Origin: an uncultured Clostridium sp.
GTDB lineage: Bacteria > Bacillota > Clostridia > Lachnospirales > Lachnospiraceae
Direction: 5' to 3'
NCBI GenBank assembly: GCA_947253885.1
Contig: CAMYAO010000018.1
Span: 1 to 43,245 of the forward strand
DNA: 43,245 bases
In this document: positions 16,293 through 23,922 of the stretch, in pieces
Layout of the letters: every line of letters starts with the position of its first letter
Numbering within the stretch: position 1 is the first letter of the stretch
Program-made: the position numbers and the translations under genes
The notes under the pieces: model-generated
Database searches by the model: none
What the model was told of the DNA's origin: nothing
What the model saw: only the letters and a program-made list of their open reading frames with translations

Positions 16293-16802
16293 TCACCTCA
16301 TTTCTGCACTGTCCAGTATGATATAGTCAGCATTTTCAAGAGCGTCTGTGCTGACCAGATCACTTTCAGAAAGGAATGCTTCATATTTCCCACTGACTGC
16401 CCTTGAACGCAGCATTATACCGCTGTATTGTTTTATCTGCACATCAGCACCTGCATCATTAAGCCTTTCGCATAAGGAATCGGCATATCTTATAAGCGCA
16501 TAATCTGTTTCCGAAACATAAATATCAAATGATAATTCTGTATCTGTACGAATGCTATCCGTCTTTCCTGTTACAAATGCTTTTAATTGCTCTCTTATAT
16601 CCTCATCTGACAGTTTATCAAGCAACGGATTCATACAGAAAATATAACTGCCCTCAAGCTGTGCCGAGCTTTGGGCTGCTTTCTTTGCCTTTGGTGTTGC
16701 ACCTGTAACAGCATCTATAATGGATGGAGGGGAGTGCAGTAATGCACCAAACCCTGCAATCAAAGCAATTACCACCACCAGTAAAATAAGTCTACTCTTC
16801 AC
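16293..16802 (-). CDS. Membrane-tethered protein with a TGAT flavinylation-like motif
   Basis: 169 aa. An N-terminal membrane helix (about 4-23) is followed at once by DAVTGATPKAK (about 30-40), which resembles the D-x-V-[ST]-G-A-T motif to which ApbE attaches FMN in FMN-binding domains. The full FMN-binding domain is absent. The rest (about 55-169) looks like the C-terminal lobe of a family 5 solute-binding protein (FDIYVSETDYALIRYADSL, then a GKYEAFLSE segment). It lies 14 bp after cadA and just before frdC, within the cargo run. No function is assigned; an outside-facing electron carrier or a scaffold for the reductase is a guess. Confidence 0.6.
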   Translation of the reverse strand: MKSRLILLVVVIALIAGFGALLHSPPSIIDAVTGATPKAKKAAQSSAQLEGSYIFCMNPLLDKLSDEDIREQLKAFVTGKTDSIRTDTELSFDIYVSETDYALIRYADSLCERLNDAGADVQIKQYSGIMLRSRAVSGKYEAFLSESDLVSTDALENADYIILDSAEMR

Positions 16803-16816
16803 TGCACTTTTCTCCT

Positions 16817-19399
16817 TTATTTTTTCAAAATCCTCATGGCATTCAATACTGCTATAATCGTAACACCAACATCACCAAATACAGCTTCCCACATGCCTGC
16901 TATGCCTAATGCACCCAGTATAAGGAACACACTCTTGATTCCGAGTGCAATGATAATATTCTGCATAACAATTCTTTTCGTTGCTTTTGCAACATCAATC
17001 GCATCCACAAGCTTTGATGGTTCATCTGTCATCAGAACAACATCTGCAGCTTCAATCGCAGCATCTGAACCAAGTCCACCCATCGCAATTCCTACATCGG
17101 CTCTTGCAAGAACAGGTGCATCATTGATACCATCTCCTATAAATGCAAGTTTGCTTCCTTTTGTCTTATGCTGATCCAGGTACTCCAGTTTTTCAACTTT
17201 CTGATCTGGAAGTAACTGTGCATAATATTCATCCAGTCCGAGCTGCTCTGCCACAGCCTTTCCAATCTTTTCATCATCACCGGTAAGCATAACTGTTTTC
17301 TCAACACCGATTTTCTTCAGACTGGCAATCGCATTCTGACTGTCATCTTTCACTTCATCGGCTATTACGATACATCCGGCATATCTGCCATCAACAGCAA
17401 TATAAACCTTTGTTCCGGCTGACTGGCAGGCTGCATAAGATACTTTCTCAGAATCCATAAGTTTGCTGTTTCCTGCAAGTACTCTTTTACCACCAATCAA
17501 TACACGAATTCCATGTCCTGATATTTCTTCATAACCGGAAAGAACAGACTGATCAATTGTTTTGCCGAAAGCCTCCTGTATGGATTTTGCTATCGGATGG
17601 TTTGAATAGCTTTCTGCCTGTGCAGCATATTCAAGAACCTGCTCTTTTGTAAAGCCGAATTCTACTGTGATATCAACAACCTTAAACACACCTTTTGTCA
17701 GGGTTCCAGTTTTATCAAACACGACGACGCTTACCTTATTCAGTGCTTCTAGATAATTGCTTCCCTTTACAAGCACACCTCTCTTTGATGCCGCACCAAT
17801 TCCACCAAAGAAGGTCAGAGGGATGGAAATAACCAATGCACAAGGGCATGAAACGATTAAGAATACAAAACCTCTGCGAAGCCATTCTGACCATCCACCA
17901 CCAAGAATGACAGGCGGAATAATAGCAAGAATAGCAGCCATGCCAACAACAATCGGTGTATAATAACGTGCAAATGTTGTGATAAAGTTCTCCGTAGGTG
18001 CTTTTCTGGAAGAAGCATTTTCAACCAGATCTATAATCTTTGTAACTGTTGATTCTCCAAAACTCTTTGTAACTTTAATTGTAAGAACACCGCTCTGATT
18101 GACACATCCTGACAGTGCTTCTTCTCCCTTACGGATGCTTCTTGGAACAGATTCACCGGTAAGTGCTCTTGTATCAAGCATTGACTCACCCTCTGTAACA
18201 ATTCCATCCAAAGGAATCTTTTCTCCCGGTTTTACAACAATCAGTTCGCCAATCGAAACAGTTTCCGGTGCTACTACTACCAGTTCGCCATTTCTTCTGA
18301 CTGTAGCCGAATCCGGTCTGATGTCCATAAGATCAGAAATTGATTTTCTGGAACGCTTTACAGCAAGTGACTGGAAAAACTCACCAACCTGATAAAAGAG
18401 CATAACTGCTACAGCTTCTGGATACTCCCCGATTGCAAATGCACCTATTGTAGATAAACTCATCAGGAAATGCTCATCAAAAATCTGTCCTCTGGTAATA
18501 TTTTTTACTGCCTGCCATACGACATCCCAGCCAAGAATAATATATGCAACAATCAATACACCAAGTTCTACAGGAAGCGATACATGTCCAAATAATGTCA
18601 ATCCCATTCCAACCGCATAGATGACTGCACCTGAGATCAGACGTATTGTAAGCTTTTTATCATCATCACTATATACCGGTGTTTTCTCTTTCTTATCTGG
18701 AGCAACAGATGTATCTGCCTTTTGTTCTGATACTTCAACATCCGGTTCATGGCTGTGTACAATCGTAGTAACCATATCCAGCATGGAAGCTGCCTTGTTA
18801 TGATCCATACTGACAGTAAGTGTCTGCTTCATCAGATTAACCTCAGATAAAGCTACTCCTTCCAGTTCGCCGACTTCCTTTTCAATCTTTGCTGAACAAT
18901 TGGGACAATCCAGTCCTTTTAACAAATATTTTTTAGTAACATATGAATCCGTTTGCTCTAAAACTTTAACATCTGGCTCATGACTGTGTACAATAGTCGC
19001 CACTTCATCCTGTATCTTCCCAGAAGCAGAGGTCTTCACACTTATAGTAAGTGTCTGTTTCATCAGATTGACTACTGATGATGATACATCCTCTAAATCA
19101 CCGACTTCCTTTTCAATCTTTGCTGAACAGTTTGGACAATCAAGTCCTTTTAAAAGATATGTTTTAGTAGTATACGGCTCTTTTTTCTCAGATACTTCAA
19201 CATCCGGTTCATGGCTGTGTACAATCGTCTCAATCTGCTCAACGATTGAATTGTCGAATGTTTCAGTTTGTATTGTAAGAGTCTGTTTCATCAGATTGAC
19301 AGATGATGAATTCACATTCTCTAAATCGCCAACTTCTTTTTCAATCTTTGCCGAACAATTGGGACAATCAAGTCCCTTCAGTAAAAATATTCGTTCCAT
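16817..19399 (-). CDS. cadA: Cd/Zn/Pb-efflux P1B-type ATPase with three HMA domains
   Basis: 860 aa. Three tandem heavy-metal domains each contain GLDCPNCSAKIEKEVG, joined by repeated HSHEPDVxV linkers. Then follow membrane helices, VSCPCALV (CPC metal site, about 516), phosphorylation motif DKTGTLTKG (Asp about 561), MLTGDDEK and GDGINDAP. The CPC site and the neighbouring CadC-type regulator indicate divalent soft metals (Cd, Zn, Pb) rather than copper. The ATG at 19399 is used because the one 12 nt upstream lies in the ribosome site (GGAGG). Near-identical HMA repeats suggest recent internal duplication. It exports metal from the cytoplasm. Confidence 0.93.
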   Translation of the reverse strand: MERIFLLKGLDCPNCSAKIEKEVGDLENVNSSSVNLMKQTLTIQTETFDNSIVEQIETIVHSHEPDVEVSEKKEPYTTKTYLLKGLDCPNCSAKIEKEVGDLEDVSSSVVNLMKQTLTISVKTSASGKIQDEVATIVHSHEPDVKVLEQTDSYVTKKYLLKGLDCPNCSAKIEKEVGELEGVALSEVNLMKQTLTVSMDHNKAASMLDMVTTIVHSHEPDVEVSEQKADTSVAPDKKEKTPVYSDDDKKLTIRLISGAVIYAVGMGLTLFGHVSLPVELGVLIVAYIILGWDVVWQAVKNITRGQIFDEHFLMSLSTIGAFAIGEYPEAVAVMLFYQVGEFFQSLAVKRSRKSISDLMDIRPDSATVRRNGELVVVAPETVSIGELIVVKPGEKIPLDGIVTEGESMLDTRALTGESVPRSIRKGEEALSGCVNQSGVLTIKVTKSFGESTVTKIIDLVENASSRKAPTENFITTFARYYTPIVVGMAAILAIIPPVILGGGWSEWLRRGFVFLIVSCPCALVISIPLTFFGGIGAASKRGVLVKGSNYLEALNKVSVVVFDKTGTLTKGVFKVVDITVEFGFTKEQVLEYAAQAESYSNHPIAKSIQEAFGKTIDQSVLSGYEEISGHGIRVLIGGKRVLAGNSKLMDSEKVSYAACQSAGTKVYIAVDGRYAGCIVIADEVKDDSQNAIASLKKIGVEKTVMLTGDDEKIGKAVAEQLGLDEYYAQLLPDQKVEKLEYLDQHKTKGSKLAFIGDGINDAPVLARADVGIAMGGLGSDAAIEAADVVLMTDEPSKLVDAIDVAKATKRIVMQNIIIALGIKSVFLILGALGIAGMWEAVFGDVGVTIIAVLNAMRILKK

Positions 19400-19421
19400 T
19401 CTAACCTCCATTGTATGTGTT

Positions 19422-19444
19422 TAGTTGCTCAATCGCTCAACTTA
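19422..19444. promoter_or_regulatory. Second CadC-like operator, between cadC and cadA
   Basis: tagttg (19422-19427) and tcaact (19437-19442) form an imperfect palindrome resembling the one in front of cadC. It lies in the short gap between cadC and cadA, where it could repress a separate cadA start or act as a transcription roadblock. Confidence 0.5.
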
Positions 19445-19457
19445 AAAGGTAAAAATT

Positions 19458-19814
19458 TTAATCTCTTAAATGTTCAAAGCCTTTATCAATAATTTCCTTA
19501 ACATGCTCATCTGCCAAAGAATAATACGCAATCTGAGCTTCCTTACGATATTTTACTAACTTAGCCAGACGTAGTGCCTTAAGCTGGTGCGATACTGCGG
19601 ATTTCGTAACTCCAAGCAATACTGCCAGATCACAGACGCACATCTCGCTTTGTTCTAATGCATGAAGAATCTGCACCCTGGTACCATCCCCAAATAATTT
19701 AAAAAGTGAAGCAAGTTCTATATATTCCTCTTTAGACTGCATCTTCTTTTTTACATCATTTACGATGTCTTCATGGATAACGTCACAATTACAAGTGAAT
19801 TGAGAATCTGCCAT
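19458..19814 (-). CDS. cadC: CadC-type ArsR-family metal-sensing repressor
   Basis: 118 aa, ArsR/SmtB winged helix. The N-terminal TCNCD (Cys about 8 and 10) and MCVCDLA in helix 3 (Cys about 58 and 60) give the four-Cys site used by CadC to sense Cd, Pb and Zn. The C-terminal DEHVKEI resembles the second zinc site. The HTH is LLGVTKSAVSHQLKAL. It is divergent from nothing and heads the run of cadA, orfX and frdCAB. The AAGGAGG ribosome site supports the start. Metal binding should release it from the operators at 19834 and perhaps 19422. Confidence 0.92.
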   Translation of the reverse strand: MADSQFTCNCDVIHEDIVNDVKKKMQSKEEYIELASLFKLFGDGTRVQILHALEQSEMCVCDLAVLLGVTKSAVSHQLKALRLAKLVKYRKEAQIAYYSLADEHVKEIIDKGFEHLRD

Positions 19815-19833
19815 TATCTTCCTCCTTATGCTT

Positions 19834-19884
19834 TAGTTGAACAACTGCTCAACTAATTATAATATGTTATTTTTTCACTGTCAA
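19834..19884 (-). promoter_or_regulatory. cadC promoter with overlapping CadC operator
   Basis: Perfect consensus on the minus strand: TTGACA (plus 19879-19884), 17 bp, TATAAT (19856-19861). Directly downstream is a palindrome with arms tagttga (19834-19840) and tcaacta (19849-19855), the position and style of a CadC/ArsR operator. It could drive the whole cadC-cadA-orfX-frdCAB series. Confidence 0.85.
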
Positions 19885-19890
19885 TAAAAT

Positions 19891-20126
19891 TTAACCTGAA
19901 TTATTCATTTTTTTATCAATGTATCCTTTTTCCAGAAGTGGTGCCTGATACAGCTTCCGGCAGATGAATACCATATTAGCTTCTTTAAAATATGTAGTTC
20001 CATCTGAAAATACAGGTGTCAGACCGGTAGCTTGTATCTTATCCTCATTTTTCCCTGAATGACTCCCAAGATAGCCTAATGTTTTTTATATTCAGCCGGA
20101 AAGTGGGATAATGTAAAATATTCTTC
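19891..20126 (-). pseudogene. Frameshifted remnant of a flavin reductase-like gene
   Basis: On the minus strand, the frame ending at 19891 reads GYLGSHSGKNEDKIQATGLT and FKEANMVFICRKLYQAPLLE, the C-terminal half of the flavin reductase (FMN split-barrel) family. The preceding piece EEYFTLSHFPAEYKK is in another frame, so one base appears to be lost near 20077-20084. Everything before it is missing. No start codon or ribosome site remains. Confidence 0.65.
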
Positions 20127-20246
20127 CTAATCCATTCGCAGCATATCAGGAACCAGTAAAATCCCGATTACTGTAAACGCAATACCACCTGCACATACCA
20201 ACACTATTGTCGTTTCAATTCCCTTTCTTACTTTTCTCCTGTCTTT
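20127..20246 (-). pseudogene. Short remnant of a MATE-type efflux pump
   Basis: An open stretch of about 39 codons on the minus strand reads VRKGIETTIVLVCAGGIAFT and ends VIGILLVPDMLRMD, which resembles the helix and VPDMLRM segment of MATE transporters. Stop codons close both ends and no start is present. It joins directly to the flavin reductase remnant, so this is a scar of several past recombination events. Confidence 0.5.
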
Positions 20247-20251
20247 TTAAG

Positions 20252-20284
20252 CACAGGAAGATTCGGAAATCTCCCTGTGTTTTT
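20252..20284 (+). terminator. Hairpin with T run on the plus strand
   Basis: cacaggaagatt (20252-20263) pairs with 20268-20279 (11 of 12 bases) and is followed by tttttctt on the plus strand. No plus-strand gene now ends here, so it may belong to lost cargo. Confidence 0.5.
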
Positions 20285-20348
20285 CTTAATAATATCCTCG
20301 TTCTTCCAGCCAGTCTTTCACGTAACTTCTGATTCAAAAATAAATTTT

Positions 20349-21428
20349 TTATAAGATAAATTTATTTTTCTTTTTACTCAAATACATTCTTAGAAAAATA
20401 GCCCCCATATTTATAAGGAAAATCAAAAAAATCAAATTTAACGATAGATACTCTCGCACCATATTTCCCAGCACTGCACTAAAGGAAATACTAGATATCA
20501 AAACCATTTTATAAATATCATCCCATATCTTTCTATACTGCTCAATTCCACCCCATACAAGAATTACACATCCGACAATTCCTGCCATAATCGCAACCAT
20601 TGAAACTATTCGTTCAAATGTGACTTCTCCTGAAGGATATCCCATATAATCCAGCTGTTCAAACCATATCACATACTCTCTGCACCAATTAACTGGCAAC
20701 ATGATTAGCTGCAATATATCTCTTTGAAATGCTCCATTCTGAATAAGTGAAAAGAAAATGACACAAAGATATCCCCAATCCCAGAAAAACTGCCTTTCTT
20801 TCATATCCTCAACTTCTGATTTTGCTTTTCTCCTGGCTCTTTGTATCTCCACATCTGCCCGTTTTCTTACCCTTTCAGTCTGATACTCTGCCTGCCTTGC
20901 CTGTTTTTCTGCTTCTTCCTGTTTCCGCTGTGCCTGTTCAAACGCTTCCACCGATGACTGGTTCACCTGTATCTGCAACTTAGAGTTCCGGTCCCGAACG
21001 TCTTTTATTTCTTCTTCGAGCTGCTCTTGCTCGCTCCTGCTCATCAATCCGTTTCTGTTCCTCAAGTCGTCGTTGCTCTGCTGTAAGGACTGATTGAGTT
21101 TCCGCATTTCGGACAGTTCTACTGTCATCTGCTGAATTTCGGCGTTCGACTTCTGCATTTCTTCTTGCATTTCGTGATTCTCGAAGAACAACTGCTGTTT
21201 TTCCATTTTCAACTTGTGTGTCCTTTCCTGAAATTCCTGAATAAACTCGTTCATCTTCTGATTTCTCACCTGCAACTCGTCCCTCTCTGCCGACACTTTC
21301 TCCAGCGTTTCTGCCTGCTCCTTCGCAAGCTGCTTCCACTTGTCGGTAGTATCCAGCGAATTCTTCGTCTGATCCGTTTGTTCGTTCTGCTTCGGCTCGT
21401 GTCCTTTCGTAATTTCCATTAAATTCAT
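20349..21428 (-). CDS. MobB-like coiled-coil membrane protein overprinted on the relaxase gene
   Basis: 359 aa. Residues about 15-215 form a long Gln/Glu/Lys-rich coiled coil, followed by several hydrophobic segments (about 225-355). The first 449 bp overlap the 3' end of the relaxase gene in another frame of the same strand. The ATG at 21428 has a full AAGGAGG 9 nt upstream (21438-21444), spelled by relaxase codons, which decides the start over a weaker one 72 bp earlier. The layout recalls mobB inside mobA of RSF1010, also a membrane protein. It may anchor the relaxosome at the membrane; this is an inference. Confidence 0.75.
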   Translation of the reverse strand: MNLMEITKGHEPKQNEQTDQTKNSLDTTDKWKQLAKEQAETLEKVSAERDELQVRNQKMNEFIQEFQERTHKLKMEKQQLFFENHEMQEEMQKSNAEIQQMTVELSEMRKLNQSLQQSNDDLRNRNGLMSRSEQEQLEEEIKDVRDRNSKLQIQVNQSSVEAFEQAQRKQEEAEKQARQAEYQTERVRKRADVEIQRARRKAKSEVEDMKERQFFWDWGYLCVIFFSLIQNGAFQRDILQLIMLPVNWCREYVIWFEQLDYMGYPSGEVTFERIVSMVAIMAGIVGCVILVWGGIEQYRKIWDDIYKMVLISSISFSAVLGNMVREYLSLNLIFLIFLINMGAIFLRMYLSKKKNKFIL

Positions 21429-22221
21429 ATTCCAATGCCTCCTTACTGATGTCCAGATGAAAGGTTTTAGACAAATTGCTGTCACGCACTTTCTTTCCAT
21501 CCTGATTCTGGAACGTGATGTGCTTTCTCTTTTCCGTCCAGTTCACACTCCATCCAAACTGTTTCATTTTTTCTATAAACTTTTCTTTGCTGATACAATT
21601 TTCCAGTGCTTTTAAGACCGCCATTGCACAGTCAGCCACAAAACTGTCCTTTGCATGTTGTCGGAACAGGTTATATTTATCCTTGTTCCATGCAATGACT
21701 TCGCCTTTTTCGATTTCACTGCCGTCAAAGTGTTTTCCTTTTTCTGCAACTGTCAATCCACGTTTTCTGCACATCTGATTAGTAAATTGCTTCATCCGCT
21801 CCAGATCTTTTTTCGTAGTATGCAATTTCTTTCCATCCTCATAGCTGACAGAATTCGTCACCAGATGGCAATGAATATGGTCTTTATCCTTATGGACTGC
21901 CACTAAGGTTTGAAATCCCTGGAACCATTTTTCTGCAAACTCTTTTCCAAATTCAAATGCCTGCTCTGGTGTAATCTGCTCGTCCTTATGCCAGGAAATA
22001 ATATTGTGGGCGTACATTCTTCCAGAGTCTTTATTCCATAATTTCTTTTCTTCCAGAAATGTGCGGTACACCAGATCATAATTGATTTCATCGTGGCAAT
22101 ACGGACCAGTTACATAGGCAAGCTGCTCACTGGTCTTGTCCTGACGCAATACATATTCGATACAGTTTCTCATTGCTCCATGAGAATTTGTCCGCTTATT
22201 AACTGTCTTATTGACTGCCAT
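20980..22221 (-). CDS. MOBP-type relaxase
   Basis: 413 aa. The N-terminal Relaxase/Mobilisation nuclease domain has a catalytic Tyr candidate in IEYVLRQ and the three-His metal motif in HKDKDHIHCHLV (about 112-123). It should nick oriT and pilot the strand. After about residue 265 the protein turns into a low-complexity Arg/Glu/Asn-rich tail, exactly the part whose DNA also encodes the overlapping coiled-coil gene. It follows mobC with a 52-bp overlap. Ribosome site AAGGAGAG precedes the start. Confidence 0.9.
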   Translation of the reverse strand: MAVNKTVNKRTNSHGAMRNCIEYVLRQDKTSEQLAYVTGPYCHDEINYDLVYRTFLEEKKLWNKDSGRMYAHNIISWHKDEQITPEQAFEFGKEFAEKWFQGFQTLVAVHKDKDHIHCHLVTNSVSYEDGKKLHTTKKDLERMKQFTNQMCRKRGLTVAEKGKHFDGSEIEKGEVIAWNKDKYNLFRQHAKDSFVADCAMAVLKALENCISKEKFIEKMKQFGWSVNWTEKRKHITFQNQDGKKVRDSNLSKTFHLDISKEALEYEFNGNYERTRAEAERTNGSDEEFAGYYRQVEAACEGAGRNAGESVGREGRVAGEKSEDERVYSGISGKDTQVENGKTAVVLRESRNARRNAEVERRNSADDSRTVRNAETQSVLTAEQRRLEEQKRIDEQERARAARRRNKRRSGPEL

Positions 22222-22550
22222 ATCTTTTCACTCTCCTTCCGGTAGTTGCGGATATTCTGATTGAGATAATGCAAAATATCTTCTCTTGGTATAAATCCAC
22301 CAGCATTCATTTTCCGTGCAATCTGGTTGATATTCGTAGCAACACCACGAAGCTGGCTGAGCATCTCTGCAAGCATCAGATTCAGCTTTTTCAATTCTTC
22401 CACTTCCTCTGCGGATGCAATTTTTAAACCTGCTATTGCATGAATTACAACCGCCTGCTGAGTCTGTCCAGACTCCTTTACTTTATTTTGGAGCAGATCA
22501 TACTCTGCTTTATTCATTCGTATCGTTACCGTATAATTTCGTTTTCGCAT
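22170..22550 (-). CDS. mobC: MobC-like relaxosome accessory protein
   Basis: 126 aa. Starts with a ribbon-helix-helix segment (RKRNYTVTIRMNKAEYDLL) and ends with the MobC block QLRGVATNINQIARKMN. It should bind the oriT region and aid nicking. The ATG at 22550 has AAAGGAG 10 nt upstream; an ATG 51 bp further up has none. It overlaps the relaxase start, so the two are translationally coupled. Confidence 0.87.
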   Translation of the reverse strand: MRKRNYTVTIRMNKAEYDLLQNKVKESGQTQQAVVIHAIAGLKIASAEEVEELKKLNLMLAEMLSQLRGVATNINQIARKMNAGGFIPREDILHYLNQNIRNYRKESEKIWQSIRQLISGQILMEQ

Positions 22551-22633
22551 AAATTCTTGACTCCTTTCTTCATTCGTCTTTCCATAAATAGAATCAGCCA
22601 TAACATTTCTGGCTGGTAAATTAGCAGGGGATA

Positions 22634-22846
22634 TATAAGGGAGTGCAACGCTCCCTTATACAGGTGCAGGACAGCGTCCTAGTCAATCAGTAAGTCTTCC
22701 GAAGGAATGTCCGGTGGACATTTCGCAGGATTACTTACGCTATTGACGTGCCGGGGTTCCAAGGGGCAGATGCCCCATGGCAAGTTTAGGAACAGCCCAA
22801 AGGCTGGCTCCGGTGCATAGTGGCTTGCCACTTTGCGAAACTTGCC
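22634..22846. other. Candidate oriT with nested inverted repeats
   Basis: Located just upstream of mobC. Features: perfect tataagggag palindrome (22634-22660), aggac/gtcct (22668-22680), tgtcc/ggaca (22708-22720), gtaag/cttac arms around it (22691-22757), ggggca/tgcccc (22763-22776), tggc/gcca (22821-22830), and a wide ggcaagttt/aaacttgcc pair (22779-22787 with 22838-22846). Such density next to mobC and relaxase is typical of an origin of transfer. The nick site cannot be named. Confidence 0.6.
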
Positions 22847-23270
22847 TGTCATCTGCCGCCACAGCAAAGACTTCCTCAATGATTCTTCCTGCAGCATCTT
22901 CCAGAATAAAAAGCGGCTGATGATGGTGGTTTTGTGGTGTGGGAAAAGACTGTGGAGGAAATCCGGATTACTCCCCTTTGCAGAGTATTCCAGCTTTCTG
23001 GAACAGGCTTTTCACACACCACTCCGGTGCGAAGTACCGGACAATCCTATGCCGTATCCGGCATACCATCCTTTTCTGACATTCTTCTCCGCACTTTCTG
23101 CTACATTGCTTCTAATCCACTTTCTTTTTTCTGTTACAAAGCATAAAAATAGCAGTCATAACCATTTTCTAAATTTTCTTCTCAGAAAATGTCATCACTG
23201 CTAATCTCTTTTTCTGTTATTTTCTTTTTCCTAAACCGCTCTATACTACCAATCAATATTCCTATGACTG
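22847..23270. other. Non-coding hairpin-rich region beyond oriT
   Basis: No convincing gene on either strand. It contains ttccag/ctggaa (22988-23003), ccggt/accgg (about 23022-23038) and other small hairpins. It could hold a single-strand replication start or simply be spacer. Confidence 0.35.
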
Positions 23271-23456
23271 CTACTTTATTTTATCGAAAATATCATAGAT
23301 CTCGTCCAATAACTTTTCCAGTTTCATAATCCTACGGTGCTGATACCAGATCAATCCCGGAAGTGCCACAGCCAAGATAAATGAAACTATTAAGATTTTT
23401 ATTGCCTGTCCTCTACTGCTTATTCCCCCATAGCCAAGTCCACATACCAGATTCAC
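23271..23456 (-). CDS. Possible small membrane protein
   Basis: 61 aa if the GTG at 23456 is used. One hydrophobic helix (about 18-38) is followed by a basic-amphipathic tail (HRRIMKLEKLLDEIYDIF). No clear ribosome site is visible and the family is not recognised. Situated between the oriT region and the second Xre gene. It may be a real small membrane protein or chance. Confidence 0.35.
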   Translation of the reverse strand: MNLVCGLGYGGISSRGQAIKILIVSFILAVALPGLIWYQHRRIMKLEKLLDEIYDIFDKIK

Positions 23457-23568
23457 GAATAAAATATAAAAATATCCACAGAATAAACTCAGTTAAAAAA
23501 TCCATATCAAAATTCTCTGTATCTTCTTTTTCATTCTTCTCTGTCCTCCTAAGTTTACAAACTCATTG

Positions 23569-23610
23569 TAGCGAATTTCTCGCTATATCTCAATAGTGAA
23601 TATCTCGCTA
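23569..23610. promoter_or_regulatory. Twin palindromes before the second Xre gene
   Basis: tagcga-N5-tcgcta (23569-23585) and tagtga-N5-tcgcta (23594-23610) are two near-identical operators 25 bp apart, ending 27 bp before the ATG at 23638. They are likely autoregulatory sites. They differ from the palindromes of the other Xre gene. Confidence 0.6.
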
Positions 23611-23637
23611 GTTTATTATTAAGCGTGAGGTGAAAGC

Positions 23638-23871
23638 ATGTATAAAAGAATTCGTGATCTCCGTGAGGATCGTGACCTGACACAGAAAAATATGGGCGAA
23701 ATCTTAAACTGCAGCCAACGCATTTATAGTAATTACGAGTGTGGCGATGTTGATATTCCCACTCAGATTCTGATCAAGCTGGCAGAATTCCATAATACCA
23801 GTGTTGACTATCTGTTGGATCTGACAGATGACAAACGACCATATTCCCGGAAAAGAAATAGTTCTACTTAA
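23638..23871 (+). CDS. Small Xre-family regulator
   Basis: 77 aa, almost entirely a Cro/CI helix-turn-helix (RDLTQKNMGEILNCSQRIYS, then VDYLLDLTDD). Ribosome site GAGGTGA 7 nt upstream. It is oriented opposite to the mobilization and partition genes and could regulate itself and the mob or par promoters. Operators immediately upstream support DNA binding. Confidence 0.85.
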   Translation: MYKRIRDLREDRDLTQKNMGEILNCSQRIYSNYECGDVDIPTQILIKLAEFHNTSVDYLLDLTDDKRPYSRKRNSST

Positions 23872-23922
23872 AGCAGCCCGATTCAATCTTGCTTATTCGG
23901 ACTGCTTTATTTTTGCCATTAT

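Noticed and set aside
22679..22897. Minus-strand 72-codon frame in the oriT region
   Set aside because: Its sequence is made by overlapping hairpins; no domain and no ribosome site.
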